DNA of 64,000 nucleotides from the NCBI GenBank assembly GCA_050084515.1, contig CM114275.1, positions 23,188,001 to 23,252,000 on the forward strand, in the 5' to 3' direction. This DNA comes from Blasia pusilla. Taxonomy: Eukaryota > Marchantiophyta > Marchantiopsida > Blasiales. The notes beneath the pieces were generated by a model. The model saw only the letters and a list, made by a program, of their open reading frames with translations, was not told the origin of the DNA and searched no databases. Numbering within the stretch: position 1 is the stretch's first letter; the number at the start of each line of letters is the position of its first letter. A program made the translations under genes and the position numbers. This document shows, in pieces, positions 23,737 to 35,169 of the stretch.

Positions 23737-25385
23737 AAAGAGAGAATGAGTAAGTGAGAGAGCTTCATGGGGGAGCTCGCTGATCACTCGCTGGTTTTGC
23801 AGGTTGGGGATGTATTCCCCGTTCAGCGGTTCATGGGAGTGCTCACCGGAGCAAGAGCCGCTTACTTGTGATGTTTCCTTTGCCGATTTTTTGTGTGGAA
23901 GAGTGGCGCGCGGAAGCGCTGCCCAATTTTTTATAGGGATTGAGTATGGGGATAGGTTGCCCCATGCCGGTGCTCTCGGGAGCACCATGTAGCTTTCCGA
24001 TTTGTGTTCTCACATGTTTTACATTTTCGTTGGGAGAAATCAGCGCAGAAGCGCTACCAAATTTTTTGTAGGAGAAAGAGACATTGGGCTTTACGACAAT
24101 CCCTGTCAATTTTTACTGGAATGTTTGATTCCAAATATTTTTTGACGCTGTTGTACAACGTAAAGTTGTGCACGCTGTGCAAGAAACAGCGCGTAATTTA
24201 GAGTTGCAAGCAAAAAGTAATGGTCAATCTTGCAAAATTGCCATTGTTAGGCGATTTTTAGGGTTAAATTGTTCAAACCCTAAACCAGCCACCGCACCGG
24301 CAGCGGCCGTCGCCGTCATAGTCACCATCAACGGTCAACCATCACCATCGATGATCAACCATCACCGTCACCGTCCACGGTCCACCGTCCACCGTCGGCC
24401 GCCGCCGCCTAGCGCTGCTTAGAGCCACGTTCGGCCGTTGTTTACCGTTTGGTTGCCATTGCCGCCATTACGGAGTGGAGGTTTTTCCACGACCACCGTT
24501 GATTCATTGACTTGCGCCGCCACCACGTACTTTGGTTTGGCGGCCATCGTCATGGCAGTTTCGTCATCAACCAGTGATGGCAAGTGACCTCGGGTTATGG
24601 TGTTTGAGTTTTCATTTCATGTTTCTATGTTATGATTGGTAGCCGCTTGACGACGATCGAGTACCGTGCCATGACGCCTGTAGCTGCAACGCGCCGCCCA
24701 TTGCCGTGTCATGCCGCTCGTGGCCACATCGCACCGTCTTGATCGCGGATCCGCTCCTTCACTAAGGAGCAAAGCGTGTGAATTGCTGGTTGACGAGGGT
24801 ATGCCGCCGAGTGCGGCACCCCATTCTCGAGTGCCCGACCATTTGTAGCCGTTTCGTGCCGCCAGTTCCGCACCGGACCGCTGGACCTGCACCGCACATC
24901 GAGGAGGTTTAAGCAACGTTAGTACATGAGGAGTACGACTTGTTGTTTAGAGGAGTTGTCTCCACGACCGAGTTGGGGTCGAGATTTGCAGTTGCCGAGG
25001 AGTGACATCCATATTATTGTCAGGTTACCCATTCTGGTCTCTTACCCTGCACGTGGGAGGGATTCCTGGGTATTGGGAAGTTATTTGAGATACTGGGTTT
25101 TGTGCTAATGCTAGGAGCATCGATGATGTATGGGTTTAGGGGACATAGACCTATGTGGGATGTCCAGAGTTGAGGATGGTTTGTCGATGAGACGATAGAT
25201 CACTTGAGTTATCGCACCACCCTACTTGTTGCCGCACAACACATGTCTCAATGAGAGAGTGTAGATTGAGTGCCGCATGTTTAGATTGAGTGATTGAGGG
25301 GTTACTCGCAAGATCGGAAAGGAAGCGTCGTTGCAGAGGGGGCGCGGTTACGATTATAACTTAAAACTGAGGGACTTTTGAGAGT
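23737..25385 (+). other. Long untranslated leader of E3
   Basis: About 1.65 kb between block A and Gag has no long frame and is shared with E4 (36969-38510). It contains a repeated element (gcgcGGAAGCGCTGCC + AATTTTTT, near 23908 and 24040), a GGTGCTC-TCGG-GAGCACC hairpin (about 23968-23985), and a low-complexity CACCGTC/CAACGGTC tract at about 24300-24400. These could be RNA packaging or translation elements; that is inference only. Confidence 0.7.
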
Positions 25386-26720
25386 GATCGTGTGAGAGGG
25401 GCACAAGGGCCATCACGGCGTCCTTTCACGATTTTGAGAGGCAAGGTAGTGGACCTGAGAGTAGCTCTAGAGGGTTTACCCGGAGTGGTGCGAGGTTTCA
25501 AGGGTCTCCACATGAGAGACCATCTCGATCTCCTCATGTGTCATTTTTGGACGAGGGGGAGCATATAGAGGAGTGTGTTAGTGATCCACCGTACACACTG
25601 AGTGGTCCTACCAGTTGGGCGTACGAGATGGACGACCGGAGTAGAGGACCGCGTAGGTTTTCGGGTGCTGTAGGCACTATAGAGCTATACGACTTCATTG
25701 CGGAGTTTAGGAGTTGGTGTGACTTCCAGCGGGCTAGGAACTCTAGAGAGTTCAACCCGTTTATAGCATGGAATGGTATGTTCCAGCATTTAGAGGGGGC
25801 ACCCATGGATGATTACCATGAGTTGTCCCAAAAATATGCCCGGAGATTGAGGCATGGTGACTCTACTATGACCCACACTATGTGTCATGGACGGAGTCGT
25901 TCCCAGATGAGAAGGAGGAGTCAGGATAGGCTACTTCCTCTTCCACTAGTGATGTTTCAGGAGGGGTCACTCGCACTGGACCAGTTGCACCGTCTAGTCG
26001 GGTTCGTCCCAAGTTCAACCCCGTGGTTGAATTCTTCGTTGAGTTGAGGGCAAGCTACCAGTTGGTATGAACGGAGAAGTTGCGGAGCATCCACAACTTC
26101 CAGAGGCGCCCGGTGAGAGTTTGCGTGAGGCTTATACTCGCTTGTGCTCGTTGATCAACGTCACTCAGGGGTGACAGAGGCTCGGGCTACGTTTAGGGCA
26201 CCAGACCCTACGGATACGGGTGCAGGAGGGGGTGCTTCTTATGAACACCTCCCCTACGTTGAGCGATGTTTTTAGAACTGCCGAGAACATTGAGCGCAAC
26301 ATGGCAGAGGAGAGCATAGCCACCATGGGTTTTGGGCGAGATTGGTCACGATTGTCTGCACCACATGCGCAGCAACATGGACTCCAAGATTGGTCGATTG
26401 TGGCACCACGAGCTCAGGGAGGATATCGGGAGGCCATGCCACAGAGACCTGCGCCTTCATATGTGGCTCAGGAGGAGCCACCTACGATTACTTGTTGGTC
26501 ATATGGATGGAGCCCATCATCAGCGTGATTGCACTCGTTAGGGTCATGGACGTGTGCCTCACCATGGAGGAGGAGATGGTGCTGCACCAAGAGGTTATCA
26601 ATGTGACTATTGTCCGAGGTATGGTCATACACACGCCAGGTGTTTCAATTTACATCCTGAGTTAAGTCCGGACTGAGGGCCAGAGAGGGTACCAGAGCAA
26701 GTAGTCGGTCCGTGTGGGCC
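25386..26720 (+). pseudogene. Gag (E3), broken
   Basis: Translation shows the capsid-like retrotransposon Gag region (IELYDFIAEFRSWCDFQRAR, MFQHLEGAPMDDY) followed, after frame changes near 25870 and 26190, by GVLLMNTSPTL and AENIERNMAEES. The first zinc knuckle, CWSCGGAHYQRDC in E4, reads CWSYGW... here (Cys to Tyr), and frameshifts separate the second knuckle. The frame of 25538-26047 is its longest piece. Gag packages element RNA into virus-like particles; this copy could not. Confidence 0.8.
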
Positions 26721-27569
26721 TAGAGATCGTGCACTAGGTGGTCCCGTTGGGAGACGAGGAGTTGGAGTTGCCCAACAAGATGGTGGAGCTCCCGTGGAGG
26801 AGGTAGAGTCCCACCACCTAGACGCGTCAAGGGAGAAGCCAGGCGTGAGACTAGGATGGTTGCTCAGATACATAAGCTATAGGAGCACATTGCCGCTATG
26901 GCATTGAGATTACCCGATGTCAAATCCGTGGCATTGACATCATATGGAGCAGCCAGAGATATGGAGGATCCAGGTGGGATGTGCTGGGTTGCCCAGATGG
27001 AGGCAGCCGTAGTTATGACGCGTGGAGCAGCCGTAGAGTTGGATCCATAGTGAGGGGAAGCCAAGAAACAAACTAGGCTTCCTCAATCTTTCACGTTGTC
27101 CGAGGCAATGAGGACCCCATCGATGGGTCCTATCACAATTCTTGGAGAGTTGGTGATGTTGTTGGTGTGCATGCACGGAGGGCGATGGAAGAAGCGAGTG
27201 CAACGACTCCTATTGTTGATGCTGAAGAGGGGCATGTGTCGAGCACCGTTGTGTATCATGCTCCTTTATTTTCTGCTTCCGATGTTATGACGTTGGGAAG
27301 TATGCCCGCCGAGGTTTTTTGGCTGGCCGCTATGCTATGTTAGCATGGAGTTGGAGTTCTTGCATCATGTTCAGAGGTGATTGCAGAGGAGGTGATGGAC
27401 CTGCCCTTGGAGCGATGCTCGGGCCGTCCATGTCAGATTCATGGCACGCTGCGGCTGCTAGGATGGCGGAGATGCTGGCTAGACCCAGGATAGAGCATGC
27501 CATGATTTCTCGTGGTGTTGTGTTGCTGGATAACCGGGGAGAGGTCTTCCAATTGGTGATTCCGGAGGT
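26721..27569 (+). pseudogene. Gag-protease linker region (E3)
   Basis: It aligns with 40367-41194 of E4: an alpha-helical stretch (EARxxAQIHELxEQIAAxAL-like), then LDPxxGExxKQTRLPQSFTL-like and SEAMRTPSMGPIT. I recognise no known domain. Stops and frame changes are frequent. Confidence 0.6.
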
Positions 27570-28060
27570 AGAGCTTTTAGTCCGTAGTGCGTCTTGTTGG
27601 ATTCAAGAGCGCAACCCTTGATGTTGGGGAAAGCGTCATTCAGAGGATTGGGCTTGACGAGAGCCGATGTGGAGCGTTGTCTATTTCAGATACAAACATC
27701 CTTTGGTGGAGCAAGTACCACATAATATATCACCTGACAGGAGGTCGTGGTGAGGATTCGCTCGAGACATCCTATAGATGAGTCTGTGGTGCGAGCCAAG
27801 GTGATAGTGACTGATGCAGAGTCCTACGATGTCTTGGTTGGTGGAGCAATGTTATACCCAATGGGGTTTGCCTTGGATTCTTGGAGGAGTCATCATCCTA
27901 TAGATCAGGATGGCAGTCAGGTTATGGGCGCCTTAGCTCATTACCCGTTCGATTTACAGGTGTAGTGATCGAGCGATGGCATGGAGAGATGGCAACCTTA
28001 GCAGCACTTAGCAGTGCCATCACTTGGCCTAGTGACTTGATTGAGGGACATGTCCATATA
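27570..28060 (+). pseudogene. Retropepsin-like aspartic protease (E3), active site mutated
   Basis: The active-site triad lies at 27600-27608 but reads Asp-Ser-Arg instead of Asp-Ser-Gly (G-to-A change), with the flank LLDSRAQPLMLGK. Downstream, DAESYDVLVGGAMLYPMGFALD (27808-27873) is the conserved C-terminal part of gypsy proteases. The enzyme would cut the Gag-Pol polyprotein; this copy is inactive by sequence. Confidence 0.8.
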
Positions 28061-28279
28061 TAGGATACTCCCGTTCGTGACATTTCTATGGAGAGGAGTG
28101 TCATGGTAGCCGCATCAGTCCATGGAGGAGAGGTGTCACTTTGGGGCTCGACTGAGGAGCTTCGACGCTTAGCCACTAAGCATGCGCAAACCGCATGGAG
28201 CGAGACGTTTGCACCAGAGTGTGACGGGTCAGAGGAACCCCAAGTAGGCAGGAGTGTTGCTATGATCCCTTTGGACACC

Positions 28280-28474
28280 ACCCCGATTGTGTGGTGCATC
28301 CCAGAGAAGGGTATTCGGGTGTTGGATCTCTTTGGAGGGATCAACACAAGGTTAGCTGTTGTTTTGCACGTTGGAGTGCGCGTGCAGTAGTACCTGTATG
28401 TGGAGATTGATGATGTTGTGAGGCGCGCTTCACTTCACCATGTGGCGCTATTACGCCACATGGTGAAGTGATGC
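28280..28474 (+). pseudogene. DNA (C5) methyltransferase, N-terminal part (E3)
   Basis: IVWCIPEKGIRVLDLFGGIN contains motif I (the S-adenosylmethionine-binding loop) in the DNMT3-like form LFxGIxTG, here with Gly changed to Arg (GINTRLA). It is followed by a V-x-QYLYVEIDDVVRRASLHH segment that contains an in-frame stop and corresponds to motif II/III. The frame runs straight from the protease linker, so the domain lies inside Pol. It is cut at 28475-28479 by a 2.36-kb insertion. Confidence 0.85.
28431..28470. repeat. Perfect 17-bp inverted repeat, 6-nt loop, inside the methyltransferase region
   Basis: The left arm CACTTCACCATGTGGCG (28431-28447) is normal element sequence. The right arm (28454-28470) is its exact complement and is absent from E4 at this point. 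It lies 5 bp from an insertion site. It looks like a fold-back copy made during repair. Confidence 0.85.
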
Positions 28475-28479
28475 CTATT

Positions 28480-30838
28480 AACTCTTTATAGAGTCATGTC
28501 ATTTTCAAAAAAATACCCGTTTACTCTCCTTTACAAGTATCAGAAAATGGAGTGAATGTTCATAATGTAAGCACACGAAGATCCTAAATAGAAAGTCAAT
28601 TTAACCCAACAAAAAGTGATAAGGGGATGATGTCCTTTCTTGAACATACCCCTTTAATTCCCTACCTTCATAGAAAATGGGTGATCGTTGGCAACATAAG
28701 CACACATAGAGCCTACACAGAAATTAAACTTAACCTATAGTACTAAATCAAAGCTCAAATATGATAGCCATCGAGCAAAAATCCTTAAAATACAAACTAG
28801 ACAAAAAAAACAAGCTCAACCATTCCAATATATCAGACAAATCATGTGATCCTCACAAAAACCTTGAAAGTAATTAATATCATAAAGTAATATAAGTGAG
28901 AAGTAACGGAATACCTTTTGGATGTACATATTCTACTCCTAAAGCCTTGCAATATAGATACTATGAGTCCCTATGTGGAAACTTAATTTTACCAACAATA
29001 CCACCCTATAGTTCAAGTGACGGAATACGTTTCAGTAGTACATGGTATACTCCTAAAGCTTTAGATAACATCCAAAAAATCAAGAATGCTTTTCAAAAGA
29101 CATGAGTGTAACAGAGTCTTCTCTAGCTTTTGTGGTGATTTAATTTTCAAAACATACGCCTTTACTCTCCTACTGTCGTACAAAATGGATGAATATCTAC
29201 AATATAGATACTCTAAGTGCCTATATGGAAACTGAATTTTACCTAAAGTACCACCCTACAATTGAAACATTATAGGCATCTTCCAATATAACAAGGTAGG
29301 TAATCAAACTAAAAAAGTAGTAGACAAACACTAAGAGTGTGAGATATATCGGAATACCTTTTGGCAGTACATGCTCTAACAGAAATCCTATAAGTACCTA
29401 GAACCTACTCATCTCAAGAGTAGAAAAAATCAAAATCGATTATTGGTGTAGGGAGTGATTTACATAGGAAGCGAGAAGGTTTAAGGTATACTTTCCTTTG
29501 AGATCAAACAACAAGTAAAACAACAAACTCACTCTTTCCAAAGTATTAGGAAAAATATGTGATATTCAAGAAGAAGAAGAAGAAGAAGATGAATGAATCC
29601 CACAAATACCAAAGAAAGACCAAGAGTATTAAGATGAAAAGACACCTTCAAGATAGATTTTCTCTATTTTCTAACAATTGGAGTGAGATCATTCTCACAA
29701 TACACATTTTATAGTCGCCTACTGTCAAACTAACAAAGTCAAAAAATTAACAGTATGGTAGTGGCCTTGGCGGAAAGCCTTCTGATATTACTATATCTGC
29801 TCCAAAAAATGCGCCATGATTGTGACATCGACGGAATACTTTTGGTAGTACTATATCTGATTTGAAAGCCCCATCTGCAAGCAAAAGCACATGTTTGCTT
29901 CACATGATAGGAGTGTTACAAACTAGTTTCTATCACTCAGAGTGAGGTCATTCTCAACCTCACGTTTACACTCCTAACTTCATAAACAATGTGAAGAAAG
30001 AACATGTAAAGACATGGAGTTCGTACATCGAATCTTATTTAATCTAAAAAACTAAAAGAGAGCTCTTCGTATCCTACTAAAAATAAGTCTTGGAGACCAT
30101 AAACCATACTATTAGCATGTATAGACTTGGAGTCACAAATATTACTCTATGCATAATTGTAAAATGGTTCAAAGGAATCTCTATAAGAAAGATGTCCCAA
30201 TTTTCGGCCATGTGAAACCAAAATCCGCTCCAACCTGAAAAAAACACATCAATAAAACTTATGAATTATCAACAGAACTTTGTTATCCAAAATGATCTCC
30301 TCAACATGTTGAAAGAAAAAAAGGTAACAAAAGAATGCACTCATTAAAAAAATTTAAAAATGTTAGCTAATTCTAAAGCTGCTTTCACCCCATTATTGAT
30401 TTGCCATATACATTCTTCCTTTTTGCCCGTCGAGTGGGTGTTGTAGCCAACATATCTTGAAGGACCTCAGACCTTGTCTTCCCTAGTTCTCTACACTCCT
30501 CCATAGTGAGAGATAACCCGGTGTGTCATGGAATATTCTTGGGCCTTATGTCCATGTCATCTACAAGAAGATCTATGTTTGTCTCCGCCATGATTTGAGT
30601 GACATGAAGTTGGGAGGCATTTGGCAAATCTCTTTCCACCTCCCTGCACTCGGTAGCATCGGCTACTTGGATCGTGGATGGAGGAATACCCCATTCATCG
30701 TTGATCTCATGGAGATCTCTTAGAATCTGGCTATCAAAAATTTGATCAATGGGATCCATATCATCCAATGAAGCTAAACCCCTACCGTATACATTGTCCT
30801 CCTCTCCATTTGGCATTGATACCCTCTTCTTTCCCTTT
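28480..30838. mobile_element. Unclassified 2.36-kb insertion in the E3 methyltransferase
   Basis: E3 sequence stops at CTATT (28475-28479) and resumes after a second CTATT (30839-30843), consistent with a 5-bp target duplication. The interior is AT-rich and carries degenerate repeats. A GGAATACCTTTTGG...AGTACAT motif occurs near 28909, 29022, 29351 and 29826, and a longer unit with TAAGCACAC or ATAGATACTNT followed by CTATNTGGAAACT near 28565, 28690, 28960 and 29205. No terminal inverted repeat, LTR or transposase was recognised. Candidates are a non-autonomous DNA transposon or a composite of satellites. Confidence 0.65.
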
Positions 30839-30873
30839 CTATTTCTTCCCGACTTGTTGTCTGCGTCCGCCAT
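30374..30873 (-). pseudogene. Unknown reading frame at the end of the 2.36-kb insertion
   Basis: A 115-codon minus-strand frame (30873-30526) begins MADADNKSGRNRKGKKR, has a basic stretch like a nuclear signal, then an acidic region (DDMDPIDQIFDSQIL). It stops at a TGA and would continue about 45 codons further (LTMEECRELGKTRSEVLQDM). Its first residues fall in flanking E3 DNA, so the ATG is probably fortuitous. No family recognised. Confidence 0.3.
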
Positions 30874-31650
30874 TCAGGGTTACCAGAGTTCCCTACCGAG
30901 GGATATTTCATTGTTGGGGGCGTAGGACTTGGAGCGGGTAGGGACCATAGACTTGGTCATTGCTGGTTGGCCGTGTCATGGCCAATGAGTGTTGGACGAG
31001 GTAGCGGGTTAGCTAACACTCGGTCCATGTTTTTTTGGGAGATGATGTGGATCTTGCGACATTTACAAGAGTATCAGTCTCATTCTCCAACATACATTTT
31101 GGAGAATGTGCCAATTTTGGGCGATTCAAGGTCCCGTGTGGTGACGAGTGCGCATCAGGTGCACGCATGGATCGGCCCGATAGTGTTGTTAGATGCGGAG
31201 AGTGTGGGTTCACGAGCACATCGCCCGCATCTTTGGTGGACCAACTTGGTACCACACGAGGTGTTACGGAGGGCATATGTGAGAATGGAGCGCCCCTCTG
31301 ATCCAGGTTGTCGATCACAGGCAATGAGGCTAGATGATTGACCGCCATTAACTGTGGTCAACAAGATTGGCAGGCCATGGGCAAGCCTTTCCCACATTGG
31401 TGAGTTTTCCGCTTCCTATGCATTCAAGAAGGCTGGACCTGGCTTGGTTTGGGATGACCAAGTACAGAGGTTGATGGAGCCCAACGCCGATGAGCAAGAG
31501 CGAGCGATGGGATTCCCCACAGGAGTGACGCAATACTGTCACTATCAGAGGCATCACGACGTTATGTCTTGGGTCAAGAAATGGACATGAACTGCTTGAC
31601 ATGGATTTTCAACTTAGGAGTAGGTGAGAAACGTCGTTTGAGGACGCGAC
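30848..31650 (+). pseudogene. DNA (C5) methyltransferase, catalytic and C-terminal part (E3)
   Basis: The remaining motifs follow in order. Motif IV is GWPCHGQ (about 30969-30985) with the catalytic Pro-Cys intact. Next come the LFWEM-like segment and motif VI YILENVPILG with the Glu-Asn-Val triplet intact (31102-31110). The target-recognition side shows HQVHAWIGP, SRAHRPHLWWTNLVP (DNMT3-like AHRxRxFWxNLP), and the C-terminal ERAMGFPTGVT (motif IX/X region). A one-base loss just after motif IV and frame changes after AMGFP (about 31510-31570) destroy the frame. With 28280-28474 it forms one domain of roughly 330 residues. Confidence 0.85.
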
Positions 31651-31899
31651 AGATCATAGTTGTTGCGTTGCTGAGCCCCATGCCTACCGAGGCGGTTGAG
31701 GCAGCGGTTGGGGGCGAGACCGAGGAGATCGACACACCAGGGGTGATCAAGAGAGATACCCTTGGACTTCTTGGGATATTTTGCAGGTACGCCAAGAGAT
31801 GATAGCCACAACATCGAGTGTGGTTCCGGGTACTGCACATGGAGATGAGAGTTCTATTGTCCGAGACGAGGTTGCACCATAGCAACCACCGACACCCGC

Positions 31900-33520
31900 A
31901 CCGGAGGGTCCTACTGTAGTCACCATGGAGACGTGGGAGCCAGATATGGCCCCTAAGTTGACAGGAGGAGAGCGGCACCGGATACACTTGTTCCTTAGGA
32001 GTTATAAGAGATGTTTTGCATTTAGTATGCATGATTTGGGTACATAGAAGGGTCCAGGGATCCGCATGGAGTTTTTGAGTGACGCGCCGATCTTCCGATG
32101 ACCCTAGGTACAGTGACATGGAGAGGGCTCTGATTCAAAGTAGGAGCTTGGACTTGGTTGGATCAAGACTAGTGGAGATGTTGCATGGAGAGTATGCATC
32201 TGCCACTCTCATGAAGGATGTGCATGGCAACTGGATGGATAGGTGGATGTGTGGAGAGTACTGACCTATCAATCGGCAGACAAAGTCCGATAGGTATGCC
32301 ATGCTCATCCGTGAGGAGATCTTTAATACGATTGGGCATGCAAAGGTCTTCAATTCATTGGATTTGTGAGCCGGATACCATCGACCTACCTATCGATTTG
32401 AGAACAAGCGAGAAGACGGCATTTTGGGGCATCGATCCTCACGGGAAGGATTGTTTGTACCAATGGTGATTCTTACCATTTGGGTTAAAGAACGCCCCAT
32501 CTGAGTTTCAGAGGGTCATGGATAGGATCTTGGCAGGTTTGGATTTTGCTAGATGTTATATTGATGACATCGTTCTCTTTAGCACCACGGTTGAGGAGCA
32601 TGAGCGACATCTAGAGGAGGTGTTTCAACGATTGCAGTTACATGGGCTGAAGCTATATCCACGCAAGTGCAAGTTCTTCTACGACCAGATTGAGTACTTG
32701 GGTCATACGATATACCCTGGGGGCCTTGGTGTGCAACAAACAAACGTAGAGGCTATTTCACACATTCCACGCCCTACAGATATGAGTCAAGTTCGTGCAT
32801 TCATGGGATTGGCGAACTTCTATCAACGGTACGTCAAGGGTTTCAGTTCGATTGCAAAGACGCCAACCTTGATGACCAAGGTGGATCAGGAGTGGCACTG
32901 GGGGGATGAGCAAGAGAGAGCATTTCAGATGCTCAAGGACATATTGACGTCCGCTCCCATATTGAGAAGACCGATCAAGGGGCGTCCTTTCCACTTGCAT
33001 ATCGATTGGAGCATGTTGGGGCTTGGATCCGTGCTCACCCAGCATGACGATGATGGTAGAGAGTTCGTGCTGGCTTATGCTAGTTGCTTGAACAACGCTG
33101 CAGAGGCAAAGTATAGCTCGTATGAGGGTAAGTACTTGGCTGCAATGTGGGTTGTCGCACATTTCAGATGTTATCTATTTGGCAATCCCTTTACTATCAT
33201 TACTGATCATCAATCACTTAAGTGGTTAATGGAGTCCGACAAGCTTATAGGGAAGCTTGCGAGGTGGGCTCTTTTGTTGTAGGAGTATGACTTCCAGTTG
33301 TTGCATAGACCTAGGACGCTCAACTAGGATGCAGATTTTTTGAGTCGTAATCCATGCCCAAGTTGGCAAGATGCAGCTGGAGCTCGTTAGCATCGTGAGA
33401 GTGATGAGGAGTTGGTGCCAAGATGGCATGGGTCAGCCTATTAGGGCTTGTTGGCTATGGAGAGCCAGATTGCTGAGACTTCGATGGCGAGGTGTGATGT
33501 AGAGTCCTTAGATCTAGAGG
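31900..33520 (+). pseudogene. Reverse transcriptase and RNase H (E3)
   Basis: Early RT is frameshifted (LVEMLHGEYASA, NWMDRWMCGEY, then stops near 32262 and 32370). From 32518 a 254-codon frame holds the palm box CYIDDIVLF, YLGHTIYPGGLGV, the connection AFMGLANFYQRYVKGFSSI and RNase H (LHIDWSMLGLGSVLTQHDDDG ... AYASCLNNAAEAKYSSYEGK ... FTIITDHQSLKWLMES). The protein would copy element RNA to DNA and remove template RNA. The frame stops at 33282 at a codon expected to be CAG. It is cut at 33529 by the minus-strand element. Confidence 0.9.
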
Positions 33521-33529
33521 CCGGTGAGA

Positions 33530-34287
33530 TATCGTCCGCATACATATCACTACACAACATACATCGCTGGTCACATCTACATCACAAAATACCGATCTTC
33601 CCCACACACGGGTCGATCCACACATGTACAAAATTCAACTCATACATATACATGGAAATCACACAACAAAACATTAAGAGTAGTAAAAATGATACACCCA
33701 GCCTAAAACTCCACTCCTCAATCTACATTGGCATATCAAGCCTCGTCCACCTTACGCTATCAAGGAATCCGGATGCTAGCACCCTAGTCCTATCTCACAC
33801 ACATACAAGAGAGTTGCTCCAACGGCCCAACATAAGAAAAATGGCTTAGGATAGCCATTTTCCTCTCTTATATAGGGTTGAGAAGAGCCAAAAGGCTCTT
33901 CCCCTAAAACTAGCTATCCCCTTGGTAACCTGCGCGCACAGATTACCAAGGGCGGGTGACCTAGTCAACAAGTCACCCGACTGTGAAAGACCTCAATATG
34001 AAAGTTGTTAGAAACGACATTTCTGACACTATGGACCTATCCTCAATCTCATCCGACACCGTGGGACAAAGTTACACTCAAGATAGTCCGCTAGCTCCTA
34101 CGCCCTATCCACAATAGATCTCGGCCTATCGGCTACTAAGATGTGATAGCTATCGTGCGCATACATATCGCTACGCAACATACATCGCTGGTCATATCTA
34201 CATCACACAACACTGATCTTTCCCACACACGAGTTGATCCACACATGTAAAAAATCAACTCATACATATACATGGAGATCACACAAC
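33530..34287 (-). repeat. 3' terminal B-A-B repeats of Em
   Basis: B2 33530-33667 and B1 34151-34287 are about 90% alike (both include TATC-GTNCGCATACATATC and CATATACATGGANATCACACAAC) and flank block A (33668-34148). The spacer between B1 and A is 2 nt (GC, 34149-34150). On the minus strand B1 is preceded by a purine-rich tract (agctaggggcacg), matching the arrangement in E1, E3 and E4. Confidence 0.85.
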
Positions 34288-34363
34288 CGTGCCCCTAGCT
34301 GGCAGTTGGATCCCCCCAACTTTAGATAGAAAATATCACATCTCTCTTACATGACCTACTACC

Positions 34364-34520
34364 CTATATACATCTCGGACACATCCATCGTCTCGTGGAA
34401 ACTATATCAAGAGGGGGGGTCAGACATGACATATGCCACCCTCGAGAAAAACCATCACATACCAACATAGTGGCTACACCCGTCGCGGATCCGCACAACT
34501 TACACCTCAAGCTGCAGGTA
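34364..34520 (-). pseudogene. C-terminal PHD finger (Em)
   Basis: CKLCGSATGVATMLVCDGF is followed by SRGWHMSCLTPPL and RRWMCPRCI, ending at the natural stop. Seven of eight C4HC3 zinc ligands are present; the fourth Cys is Phe (CDGF instead of CDGC). PHD fingers read histone H3 tails. It directly follows the integrase C-terminal domain in the same frame (34989-34507 side), so it is part of Pol. Confidence 0.85.
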
Positions 34521-35169
34521 CTACTGCCAAGCTCAGATTTACTGTTCCGTCTACGTTCGAAAGATGACATGGCGCACAATTGCGCATATGATCCTTCCAA
34601 ACCATACCATCCCATCCCTCCAACATAAGGACTCCGGTCGGTAATACCTCGCGCACACGTAGGATCGTGCATCTTGCAGTGACATCTAGCGTCGTGGGTG
34701 CCGCCTGGTGTAAATACACGTAATCCCTAGGATGAAACCTCCTAATCCCTAGCCGATAACCTCCTCCACGAATGGTCGCGTACCTCAATGTATCTCTATG
34801 TTGAGCAATAGCTAAGTTCTCAAAGGCCATAGGCATAACTCTACGAAAAACCCCCGCCCTCTGAGAACATGCTTGTATCCACACGTCTGGATCATCAAGA
34901 TCTAACACCTCTGCCATGTCACGTCGAATGGCTGCAGGAAAATCTGGCTCTCTCCCAAAGAGCAAAAAGTAAGGTGAAAATGACGCCAAGGATGCCTACC
35001 GACTAAAGCGATAACCCATAGCCAACCATGGCAACTGTAGGTCCCACTCCCTCAACTGTCCCCGCTGCAAGCCATACTTGCGCAATCCTCTCTTCACCGT
35101 CTCTACCACTCTCTCCGCCAACCCATCCGCCTCAGGATGATCTCTAGACGTGGTGCGGTGATCTATCAC
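34507..35169 (-). pseudogene. Integrase C-terminal half (Em)
   Basis: From 35169 leftward: DHRTTSRDHPEADGLAERVV (catalytic Glu region), KRGLRKYGLQRGQLREWDLQ, PWLAMGYRFSR, then a 160-codon frame with LLFGREPDFPAAIRRD, RGGGYRLGIRRFHPRDYVYL and DGMVWKDHMRNC. It breaks exactly at 35169/35170 where E4 inserts; the upstream half of the core is found at 47645 and beyond. Confidence 0.85.

Noticed and set aside
28896-30000. CRISPR-like array from the repeated GGAATAC motif
   Set aside because: Repeats are degenerate and irregularly spaced, and the DNA is plant nuclear.
31574-32119. 181-codon minus-strand frame
   Set aside because: Shadow of the E3 methyltransferase tail and RT start on the plus strand.
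33530-34287. Tyrosine recombinase element (PAT/Ngaro) because of the split repeats
   Set aside because: No recombinase motif (R...HxxR...Y) seen; the encoded integrase is HHCC plus DDE with a gypsy C-terminus.
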